The notes beneath the pieces were generated by a model. The model was not told the DNA's origin and ran no database searches. It saw nothing but the letters and a program-made list of their open reading frames with translations. The position numbers and the translations under genes were made by a program. Positions 1-5,467 of a stretch of DNA of 6,213 nucleotides are shown here, piece after piece. Within the stretch, counting starts at the first letter, position 1. Each line of letters begins with the position of its first letter. This stretch comes from Nitriliruptoraceae bacterium (GTDB taxonomy: Bacteria > Actinomycetota > Nitriliruptoria > Nitriliruptorales > Nitriliruptoraceae). The stretch is taken from the NCBI GenBank assembly GCA_007125475.1, contig SLDB01000081.1:1-6213 (forward strand), in the 5' to 3' direction.

Positions 1-723
1 CGGATCGCCGGCGTCCTCGTACCACAGCAGCTCGAAGGGTTCGAGCATCTCGGCGTAGGCCAGCGCGGTGCGGTGGTCGAGGCTGCCGCTGGCGTCGACG
101 GCGAGGCGTCCGGGGCCGTCGACGACCTCGCTGGCGGCCGCGACGCGTTCACGATCCAGCGCCAGGTCGGCACCGATCTTCATCTTGACGTGTTCGGCCC
201 CGAGTTCGCGGTAGCCGCGGAGCTCGTCGGCGAGGCCCTCCGGTCCACGTTCGTCGTAGTACCCGCCGGCGGCGTAGACCCACACGTCCTCGGTGACGGT
301 GCCGTCACCGAACCGGTCGGCGAACAGCTGCGCCAGCGAGGTGTCGGCGAGCTTGGCAGCCAGGTCCCACACCGCGACGTCGACAGCGGAGATCGCCACG
401 GATCGGTCGCCGTGGCCCCCTGGCTTCTCCCCGGTGCGCATCACCGCGTTCACGCGTGGTGGATCGATGATCCCGGTGTCCGGATCGAGGAGGGTGTCGG
501 GTTCCGCGGCGAGGATCCGAGGCACGACGCGGTCGCGGGTGAGCTCACCCTGCGCGTACCGACCGGCGGAGGCGTACCCGTACCCGGTCACCGGACGGCC
601 GTCACGAACGACGTCCGACTCGACCGCGACGACCGAGGTCGTCATCCGGGAGAAGTCGATGTAGGCGTTGCGGATCGCCGCGGCCAGGTTCACCGTGCGC
701 TCGCGGACGTCCCGGATCTTCAC
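1..723 (-). CDS. Enolase-superfamily dehydratase, D-tartrate dehydratase (TarD)-like, N-terminal part
   Basis: The first 241 residues are present; the C-terminal part lies beyond the left edge. Enzymes of this superfamily remove a proton alpha to a carboxylate held by Mg2+, and the TarD family dehydrates D-tartrate to oxaloacetate. Residues 17-70 (starting IRNAYIDFSRMTTS) and 98-125 (GEKPGGHGDRS, then VDVAVWDLAAK) match the capping domain and barrel entry of Bradyrhizobium TarD as I remember it. Barrel residues seen are K180 and K182 (KMK, the general-base motif) and the metal ligands D210 (DASG, where DANG is usual) and E236 (WYEDAGDP). The later ligand and the catalytic His are outside the window. 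Start: GTG at 723 has AGGAGG (728-733) four bases upstream. The gene follows the crotonase at 771-1562 by 47 bp on the same strand, so the two are probably cotranscribed. Family assignment is strong; D-tartrate as the substrate is inferred from similarity, and another sugar acid or hydroxy acid is possible. Confidence 0.88.
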   Translation of the reverse strand, partial: MKIRDVRERTVNLAAAIRNAYIDFSRMTTSVVAVESDVVRDGRPVTGYGYASAGRYAQGELTRDRVVPRILAAEPDTLLDPDTGIIDPPRVNAVMRTGEKPGGHGDRSVAISAVDVAVWDLAAKLADTSLAQLFADRFGDGTVTEDVWVYAAGGYYDERGPEGLADELRGYRELGAEHVKMKIGADLALDRERVAAASEVVDGPGRLAVDASGSLDHRTALAYAEMLEPFELLWYEDAGDP

Positions 724-727
724 GATG

Positions 728-733
728 CCTCCT
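728..733 (-). promoter_or_regulatory. Ribosome binding site of the TarD-like gene
   Basis: Minus-strand AGGAGG lies four bases upstream of the GTG at 723-721. It supports that start and shows that the downstream gene of the pair has its own strong initiation site. Confidence 0.65.
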
Positions 734-770
734 GTGGGGGCTCGCACCCCGCTACGTACGCGCCCGTGTG

Positions 771-1562
771 CTACTCGCCCCGGTACTCCTGGTTGTCGCG
801 GCGTTCGTCCCACGCCTTCGCCGACTCACGGAAGTCCTGGGAGAGGTGCAACGGGAACGCGGCCTTCAGCAGTGGCTGGTCCGCCTCGTGCTTCTCCATG
901 TACCAGCGGCGTGCCCGCGCAGCGGCTCGGATCGCCAACGGCGGGTTCGCCGCGATCTTGTCGGCGTACTCCTCGGCCCGGGAGAGGTGTTCGCCGTCGT
1001 CGACCGAGGCGGTGATGAGGTTGTACTCCGCCGCCTCACGACCCGAGAAGTAGCGGCCGGTGAACACCACCTCGTCAGCGAACGCTCCGCCTCCCCGGTG
1101 CTGCATCAGTGCCCAGTACCTCGCCGAGAGCAGCCCCCGCGGAGTCTCGGTGATCTGCATCTGCGTGTCGTGGGTGGCGACGGCGATCTCGCACTCCAGC
1201 AGCAGGCCGACCGCCATCCCCAGCACGTAGCCGTGCGCGGCGGCCACCACCGGCTTGAAGTTGGTCTGGTCGTACAGCAGACCGTGACCACGGGCGTCAC
1301 GGGCCTCCGGGCTCCCGAACCGCTCCAGCTCCTCTCGGGGCCGCAGTTGGCGTTGACGGACGTCGGCTCCCGACGAGAACGCCCGGCCCTCACCGTGGAT
1401 GATCCCGACCTGGGCGTCCTCGTCGAGGTCGAATTCCTCCAGGGCGGCGCGCAGCGCCCGGACCTGATCGTCGTTGAAGGCGTTCAGCGTCCTGGGGCGG
1501 TTCAGGGTGATCCAGCCGATCTTGCCCCGGCGTTCGTAGTCGACGCGGGCTTCGTCGCTCAT
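771..1562 (-). CDS. Enoyl-CoA hydratase/isomerase (crotonase) family protein with one catalytic Glu missing
   Basis: A 263-residue protein, normal length for a crotonase. Crotonases bind acyl-CoA and stabilise a thioester enolate for hydration, isomerisation or related reactions. Visible parts: N-terminal strand with WITLNRPRTLNAF (17-29); first oxyanion-hole segment AFSSGADVR (61-69); second segment HGYVLGMAVGLLLECEIAV (110-128); TETPRGLLS (138-146); and a C-terminal helical region. Aligned with rat mitochondrial crotonase, Glu144 is replaced by Gly119, while Glu164 is kept as Glu139. Plain syn-hydration is therefore doubtful, and an isomerase or other crotonase reaction is possible. Start: the ATG at 1562 has GGGAGGG just upstream. 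The in-frame ATG at 1574, adding MGGN, would place that RBS inside the gene and has only a poorly spaced AAGGA of its own. It precedes the TarD-like gene by 47 bp on the same strand and is divergent from the second crotonase. Confidence 0.88.
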   Translation of the reverse strand: MSDEARVDYERRGKIGWITLNRPRTLNAFNDDQVRALRAALEEFDLDEDAQVGIIHGEGRAFSSGADVRQRQLRPREELERFGSPEARDARGHGLLYDQTNFKPVVAAAHGYVLGMAVGLLLECEIAVATHDTQMQITETPRGLLSARYWALMQHRGGGAFADEVVFTGRYFSGREAAEYNLITASVDDGEHLSRAEEYADKIAANPPLAIRAAARARRWYMEKHEADQPLLKAAFPLHLSQDFRESAKAWDERRDNQEYRGE

Positions 1563-1565
1563 GTT

Positions 1566-1572
1566 CCCTCCC
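1566..1572 (-). promoter_or_regulatory. RBS deciding the start of the minus-strand crotonase
   Basis: Minus-strand GGGAGGG, with the GGAGG core four bases before the ATG at 1562-1560. It overlaps the alternative ATG at 1574-1572, which favours the shorter start. Confidence 0.6.
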
Positions 1573-1697
1573 ATGTCCTTCAGCCGGGCGCGGTCGGCCG
1601 GCCGGTCGGTGCCTCTCCGAATCCGAGGCTAGCCGCACGGGCCGACGTCCTACCCTGGTCACCACGCGCCGGTGCGAACCCGGCGGCGCCGGTCCAG

Positions 1698-1727
1698 CCG
1701 GTCGGCGCCCGTCCGACCGGTCGGCGC
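1698..1727. repeat. Paired CCGGTCGGCGC motif with a 12-bp palindrome; candidate operator
   Basis: Two identical 11-bp copies of CCGGTCGGCGC (1698-1708 and 1717-1727) are 19 bp apart start to start. The second overlaps the perfect palindrome CCGACCGGTCGG (1713-1724). A near copy ending GGTGC lies at 1602-1612. A repeated, partly palindromic motif between divergent catabolic genes is what a dimeric repressor site would look like. However, no regulator gene is in the window, and GC-rich DNA produces such palindromes by chance. Confidence 0.35.
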
Positions 1728-1770
1728 AGCAGTGGACGGTGGCCCCGGGCAACGATCAGGGAGGGTGGAG

Positions 1771-2568
1771 ATGACCGACGAACCGCTGGTGAGGGTCGAC
1801 GACGAGGGTCCGGTGCGTTGGCTGACGCTGAACCGGCCCCAGTCCCGGAACCCGTTGTCGTTGGCGATGATCTCCTCGTTGCACTCGCACCTCGACGCCG
1901 CCCGCGAGGACGACACGGTCCGGGCCATCGTCGTGCGTGGTGACGGCCCGGCGTTCAGCGCCGGTCACGACCTGCGTGAGGTCCGCGAGCACCGCAGCGA
2001 CGCGGACGGCGGTGTGGCGTTCTTCGAGAAGTTGATGGCCGCGTGCAGTGAGATGATGTCGGCGATCGTGCATCACCCCCAGCCGGTGATCGCGTGCGTC
2101 GACGGCGTCGCCACCGCCGCTGGTGCCCAGCTGGTTGCCTCGTGCGACCTGGCGTACGCCGCGAACGGCTCCCGGTTCGCGACGCCGGGGGTGAACATCG
2201 GCCTGTTCTGCTCCACCCCGATGGTGGCGCTGACCCGGAACGTCCACGCCAAGCACGCGATGGAGATGCTGCTGACCGGCGAGCTCATCGGGGTCGAGCG
2301 CGCCGTCGAGATCGGTCTGATCAACCGTGCGCTGCCGACCGACGAACTCGAGGAGGAGGTCGCCGGCGTCGCCGAGGTGATCGCCGGCAAGTCGATGCAC
2401 ACCCTCAAGGTCGGGAAGGAGGCGTTCTACCGTCAGCGCGAGCTCGGACTCGACGACGCCTACGCCTACACCAGCCGGGTGATGGTGCAGAACCTGTTGG
2501 CCGACGACGCCGACGAAGGGATCTCGGCGTTCATCGAGAAGCGGGCCCCGCAGTGGCGTGACCGGTGA
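1771..2568 (+). CDS. Crotonase-fold protein of the ECHDC3 type, lacking both catalytic glutamates
   Basis: A 265-residue crotonase-superfamily protein. Signature parts: VRWLTLNRPQSRNPLS (15-30), FSAGHDLRE (62-70, first oxyanion-hole loop), GVATAAGAQLVASCDLAYA (112-130, second loop), FATPGVNIGLFCSTP (136-150), and a C-terminal end containing EGISAFIEKRAPQW. The FSAGHDLRE, ATAAG.QLVASCD and FATPGVN.GLFCSTP blocks closely resemble human ECHDC3 as I remember it. At the positions of rat crotonase Glu144 and Glu164 there are Gln120 and Gly140, so neither hydratase acid/base residue is present. The CoA pocket and oxyanion hole look intact. ECHDC3 relatives are usually labelled enoyl-CoA hydratases, but their reaction is poorly defined. 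The ATG at 1771 has GGGAGG six bases upstream. It is the first gene of the rightward arm, followed after 128 bp by the acyl-CoA synthetase. Family is sure; activity is unknown. Confidence 0.9.
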   Translation: MTDEPLVRVDDEGPVRWLTLNRPQSRNPLSLAMISSLHSHLDAAREDDTVRAIVVRGDGPAFSAGHDLREVREHRSDADGGVAFFEKLMAACSEMMSAIVHHPQPVIACVDGVATAAGAQLVASCDLAYAANGSRFATPGVNIGLFCSTPMVALTRNVHAKHAMEMLLTGELIGVERAVEIGLINRALPTDELEEEVAGVAEVIAGKSMHTLKVGKEAFYRQRELGLDDAYAYTSRVMVQNLLADDADEGISAFIEKRAPQWRDR

Positions 2569-2686
2569 AGCAGGCCTGAACCCGGCCGGCGCGGCGGCCA
2601 CGACGGGCACGTCAGGCGGCGTTCGCACGGGCGATCCGGCGCGTGGCGTCCGTCGTCCTGGCATCCTCGCCGATCGACGACGGCCT

Positions 2687-2692
2687 GGAGGA
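2687..2692 (+). promoter_or_regulatory. RBS that decides the synthetase start
   Basis: GGAGGA, with the GGAGG core five bases before the GTG at 2697. The only other in-frame upstream start, GTG at 2643, has no purine-rich sequence before it. The alternative cannot be excluded, since coding composition is open across 2643-2696. Confidence 0.5.
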
Positions 2693-2696
2693 GTCG

Positions 2697-5099
2697 GTGG
2701 AGGAACTCGCGGCGCACCCGCTGCACCGGCTCTTCGCCGCGGAGTCGATCGCGGTGATCGGTGCCTCGGCGGACCCGGCCCGCATCGGTGGTCGCCCCAT
2801 CGAGTTCCTCCGGCAAGCGGGGTTCGCCGGCCGGATCCATCCGGTGAACCCCCGGCATGAGGTGATCCAGGGGTTGGCGGCGTATCCCACGATCTCGGCC
2901 GTGCCGGACGTCGTCGACGTGGCGATCATCGCGGTCGACGCGGCGCAGGCTGTCGACGTGGTCGAGGAGTGTGGTCGGTGCGGCGTCGGGTTCGCCGTGA
3001 TGTTCACCGCCGGGTTCGCCGAGGTCGGCGGCGACGGCGTCGTCCTGCAGCAGCAGCTGCGTGAGGTCGCCGAGCGTGTCGGGATCCGGGTCGTCGGGCC
3101 GAACTCGATCGGGTTCGCCAGCTCTCCGTCCCGGATCGTCGGCTCGTTCGGTTCGGCGTGGGTTCGACCGGGTTCCCTGCCGCTGGCCGAGGGGTCCGTG
3201 TCGTTCGTCACCCACTCGGGGGCGTTCGGGGTGTTCATCTACGCGATGGCGCAGGACTCCGGGGTCGCCTTCCGGCACTTCGCGAACCTCGGCAACGAGG
3301 TCGATGTCAGCTTCACCGAGGCCTTGGACTACATGGTCGCCGATCCGGGCGTGAAGGCGGTGGGCGGCTACATCGAAGGGATCGATGACGGTGACCACTT
3401 CGCCGAGGTCGCCCATCGGGCCAACCATCTCGGCAAACCGCTGGTGATGTTGAAGGTCGGGCGCTCGGCACGGTCGCGTCAGGCCGCCGCGAGCCACACG
3501 GCGTCGCTCACGGGCGAGGACGCCGTCTACCAGGCGGTGTTCGACGAGTGCAACGTCATCCGGGTCGAGGGCGTCCAGCACCTCCTCGACATCCTCGCGC
3601 TGTGCCAGCACGGCTTCGCCCACCCCGCCGACGGGTCGGCAGGTGCGCGGGCTCGTGGTGTCGATGCGGTCGGGGCGCCGGCGGAGGTGGCGGATGGTGG
3701 CGTCGGGGCGCCGGCGGAGGTGGCGGATGGTGGCGTCGGGGCGCCGGCGGAGGTGGGTGGTGGTGTCGAGCCCGCTGGGGTGTCGTTGAGCATGGCCGGT
3801 GGCGGCACCGGTCGCGGCGTGGCTACCGGTCACGAGGCGGGGATCGGGATGTTGAGCATCTCCGGGGGTGCCGGGGTCTGGGCCGTGGACCAGATCGAGC
3901 GACTCGGTCTGCGTGTCGCCGATTTCGATGCGACGACGATCGACCGCCTCGACGAGCTGCTGCCGGCGTTCGGGTCCTCCAACAACCCCGTCGACGCCAC
4001 CGCCCAACTCGTGAACCAGCCGGAGATGCTGGCCGGGGTGCTCGAGACGATCATGGCCGATACGGATGTCGGCCTCACCCTGGTACTGATGGGGCTGCAG
4101 GAGTCTTCCGGTGGGCGCCTCGCTCGGGATGTCGTCGACGTCGCCCGCACCGCGGGGGCGCCGATCGTCGTGGGATGGGTCGGCGGACCGGCGGTGGTCT
4201 ACGAGGTGTTCGCGGACGCCGGTATCCCCGTGTTCCCCGATTTCACCCGGGCGCTCGAGGCGATCGCGGCCGTCAACGGCTACGTGCGACGCCGGCGACG
4301 CCTCGCCGAAGCCAGCGGTGCGGTCGACGGCCCGTGGCGCACTCCCGCCCCACCGGGTGGCGATGCGCCCATGGCCTCCACCGCAGGAGGGTCCGTGGCC
4401 TCCACCGCAGGAGCGTCCGGCGTGGTGCACGCCGACGCCCTCGCCGAGCACGATGCGAAGCGACGGCTCGCACGACACGGCCTCCCGGTTCCCACGTTGC
4501 AGGTCGTCACGTCAGCGGACGAGGCGGTCGCCGCCGCTGTCGAACTCGGCGACCCGGTGGTGGTGAAGGCCGCCGCTCACGGCCGGATCCTGCACAAGAC
4601 CGACCTGGGCGTGCTCCGCGCCGGGGTGACCGGCGACGCCGCGGTGCGTACGGCCTACGACGAGGTGGCCGCGCAGGCCCGTGCGCGTATCGGCGCAGAC
4701 GCGAGCGTGTTCGTCGAGTCACAGGCTCCGGACGGTGTGGAGATGATCGTGACGCTGTTGCGCGACGACGTCTTCGGCCCCTACCTCGTCGTCGGGCTCG
4801 GCGGCGAGCTCGTCGAGATCATCGGGGAAGCCGGCCTCCACCGGGCACCGGCGACCGCAGCGCAGGTCGCCCGGCTCCTCGACGACCACCCGCGGATCCG
4901 GCACCTGCTGGGCGGTGTTCGTGGCCGGCCTCCCGCCGACGTGTCGGCGTTCATCGACCTCGTCGTGGGCCTGGGGGGGCTCGCGGCGGCACCGGGCGGC
5001 TCGGAGATCGACCAGATCGAGTGCAACCCGGTCCGTGTCCATACCGAGGGGTCGGGCGCCACCATCCTCGACGTCGTCTGGACCCGACGGGACGCGTGA
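2697..5099 (+). CDS. Acyl-CoA synthetase, NDP-forming (acetate--CoA ligase ADP-forming family), fused alpha-beta chain
   Basis: An 800-residue enzyme predicted to join a carboxylic acid to CoA with ATP, giving ADP and phosphate through phosphohistidine. Domains in order: CoA-binding Rossmann domain, about 11-105 (IAVIGASADPARIGGRP; HPVNP at 48-52); succinyl-CoA-synthetase-like domain from about 166 (SVSFVTHSGAFG), with the predicted phosphorylated His267 in SHTASLTG, where SHTGSLAG is usual; second ligase-like domain, about 382-530 (MLSISGGAGVWA; NNPVDAT); ATP-grasp domain, about 578-800 (VVVKAAAHGRILHKTDLG with K624 and H633; FGPYLVVGLGGELVEI; IECNPV). No acetyltransferase domain is fused. 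Two linkers are enlarged by in-frame tandem repeats: residues 306-381 (33-bp units) and about 540-577 (24-bp units). The GTG at 2697 is chosen for its RBS; GTG at 2643 would add 18 residues. It lies 128 bp after the ECHDC3-like gene, probably in the same transcript. Substrate unknown; relatives act on acetate, branched or aryl acids, and ferulate. Confidence 0.9.
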   Translation: MEELAAHPLHRLFAAESIAVIGASADPARIGGRPIEFLRQAGFAGRIHPVNPRHEVIQGLAAYPTISAVPDVVDVAIIAVDAAQAVDVVEECGRCGVGFAVMFTAGFAEVGGDGVVLQQQLREVAERVGIRVVGPNSIGFASSPSRIVGSFGSAWVRPGSLPLAEGSVSFVTHSGAFGVFIYAMAQDSGVAFRHFANLGNEVDVSFTEALDYMVADPGVKAVGGYIEGIDDGDHFAEVAHRANHLGKPLVMLKVGRSARSRQAAASHTASLTGEDAVYQAVFDECNVIRVEGVQHLLDILALCQHGFAHPADGSAGARARGVDAVGAPAEVADGGVGAPAEVADGGVGAPAEVGGGVEPAGVSLSMAGGGTGRGVATGHEAGIGMLSISGGAGVWAVDQIERLGLRVADFDATTIDRLDELLPAFGSSNNPVDATAQLVNQPEMLAGVLETIMADTDVGLTLVLMGLQESSGGRLARDVVDVARTAGAPIVVGWVGGPAVVYEVFADAGIPVFPDFTRALEAIAAVNGYVRRRRRLAEASGAVDGPWRTPAPPGGDAPMASTAGGSVASTAGASGVVHADALAEHDAKRRLARHGLPVPTLQVVTSADEAVAAAVELGDPVVVKAAAHGRILHKTDLGVLRAGVTGDAAVRTAYDEVAAQARARIGADASVFVESQAPDGVEMIVTLLRDDVFGPYLVVGLGGELVEIIGEAGLHRAPATAAQVARLLDDHPRIRHLLGGVRGRPPADVSAFIDLVVGLGGLAAAPGGSEIDQIECNPVRVHTEGSGATILDVVWTRRDA
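3669..3756 (+). repeat. 33-bp in-frame tandem repeat, about 2.7 copies, inside the synthetase
   Basis: Copies begin at 3669, 3702 and 3735. The first two are identical over 33 bp; the third matches for 22 bp and then drifts into GTGGTGGTG. Each unit encodes VGAPAEVADGG (residues 325-335, 336-346, 347 onward). The repeat lies in the linker between the second and third domains, so copy-number change should lengthen or shorten a flexible tether without breaking the frame. The identity of the units suggests recent duplication. Confidence 0.92.
4371..4418 (+). repeat. 24-bp in-frame tandem duplication inside the synthetase
   Basis: Two 24-bp units (4371-4394 and 4395-4418) differ at two positions and encode MASTAGGS and VASTAGAS (residues 559-574). 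They lie in the Ala/Gly/Pro-rich linker just before the ATP-grasp domain. The unit is unrelated to the 33-bp repeat upstream. Confidence 0.85.
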
Positions 5100-5146
5100 T
5101 CGTCGTGGGCGCCGCGTCGTAGCTGGTGCGGGAGTGGCGGTTCGGT

Positions 5147-5231
5147 GCGCTACTGGTCCTGCCGCGCTACTGGTCCTGCCGCGCGACGAGTCGTGCCGCG
5201 CCAACGGTCCTGCCGCGCCAACGGATCTGCC
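5147..5231. repeat. Five tandem 17-bp repeats, intergenic
   Basis: Units start at 5147, 5164, 5181, 5198 and 5215. All begin GCGC and end TGCC. Units 1 and 2 are identical (GCGCTACTGGTCCTGCC), unit 3 is the most diverged (four differences from unit 1), and units 4 and 5 form a second subtype (GCGCCAACGG...) differing from each other at two positions. A degraded sixth unit may begin at 5232. The period is not divisible by three, which fits non-coding DNA. It starts 48 bp after the synthetase stop codon. Function unknown; it could be a simple minisatellite or a protein-binding array. Confidence 0.93.
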
Positions 5232-5300
5232 GTGCTTCTGCGACCGGATGCCGCAGGCCACGAACACTCGGCGTTGCCGAAGCCCGGAGAACGGATCAGG

Positions 5301-5316
5301 CGAGTCCTCGGACTCG
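5301..5316. terminator. Small perfect hairpin, weak terminator candidate for the synthetase
   Basis: CGAGTC, loop CTCG, GACTCG: a 6-bp perfect stem with a four-base loop, 201 bp after the synthetase stop codon. No T-run follows on either strand. Its length and distance make this tentative. Confidence 0.22.
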
Positions 5317-5432
5317 AGCACGCCAGTCCTCCGTCGGTACGACGTCGGCTCGCTGAGTGGGTGGAGGGCGCCGGTTCTCTGGCCGGGAGGGCGACGTCAG
5401 ACCGCTGAGATCGGGTGACCCCGCCCTCAGAT

Positions 5433-5459
5433 CGGACGACGCCCGCACGACGTCGTCCG
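5433..5459 (-). terminator. Hairpin just after the CoA-binding gene, probable terminator
   Basis: A perfect 9-bp inverted repeat (CGGACGACG / CGTCGTCCG) with a nine-base loop begins eight bases past the stop codon of the minus-strand gene. The stem is GC-rich but no T-run follows, so it would be a U-less hairpin, a form proposed for high-GC actinobacteria. Being symmetric, it could also stop transcripts arriving from the synthetase side. Confidence 0.5.
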
Positions 5460-5467
5460 TGGAGGGT

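Larger units (their letters stand above)
1563..1770. promoter_or_regulatory. Divergent intergenic region between the two crotonase genes
   Basis: These 208 bp separate two genes read outward and must hold promoters for both arms unless transcription enters from elsewhere. RBSs lie at each edge (1566-1572 minus; GGGAGG at 1759-1764 plus, six bases before the ATG at 1771). I find no convincing -35/-10 pair: TACCCT-like and TAGCCT-like hexamers occur but lack good partners at normal spacing. The motif CCGGTCGGYGC occurs three times (1602-1612, 1698-1708, 1717-1727). The role as a control region is inferred from geometry. Confidence 0.5.
5100..5467. other. Non-coding region between convergent genes
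   Basis: The synthetase and the CoA-binding gene converge on these 368 bp. Several short frames are open here, but none has a good RBS or a recognisable protein. Positive content is the 17-bp repeat array (5147-5231), a small hairpin (5301-5316) and a longer hairpin (5433-5459). The rest, about 5232-5300 and 5317-5432, shows nothing I can name beyond a short imperfect repeat, TGAGATCGG / TCAGATCGG, near 5406 and 5427. Confidence 0.6.

Noticed and set aside
73..1053. Plus-strand open frame of 326 codons opposite the TarD-like gene
   Set aside because: The enolase-superfamily motifs and RBS support the minus strand; this frame has no recognisable motif.
1640..1665. Possible -10 hexamers (TACCCT, TAGCCT) in the divergent region
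   Set aside because: No acceptable -35 partner at 16-19 bp; too weak to call a promoter.
768..1943. Plus-strand open frame of 391 codons across the minus-strand crotonase and the divergent region
   Set aside because: Antisense shadow; crotonase motifs are clear on the minus strand and this frame also runs over the start of the next gene.
2569..2696. Separate promoter or small gene between the ECHDC3-like gene and the synthetase
   Set aside because: No promoter hexamers, RBS-backed small frame or hairpin with a clear loop seen apart from the synthetase RBS.
2466..4478. Long minus-strand open frame opposite the synthetase (670 codons)
   Set aside because: It is the mirror of a well-recognised plus-strand gene; its sequence is Arg/His/Asp-rich with no family match, as expected for an antisense frame in GC-rich DNA.
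3548..5122. Plus-strand open frame of 524 codons overlapping the synthetase
   Set aside because: Arg/Gly-rich out-of-frame reading of the same DNA; no domain recognisable.
5147..5231. CRISPR-like array
   Set aside because: The units are directly adjacent with no spacers and are too short.
5126..5356. Small open frames spanning the 17-bp repeat array
   Set aside because: All three frames stay open because a 17-bp period cycles through them; there is no RBS and no recognisable peptide.
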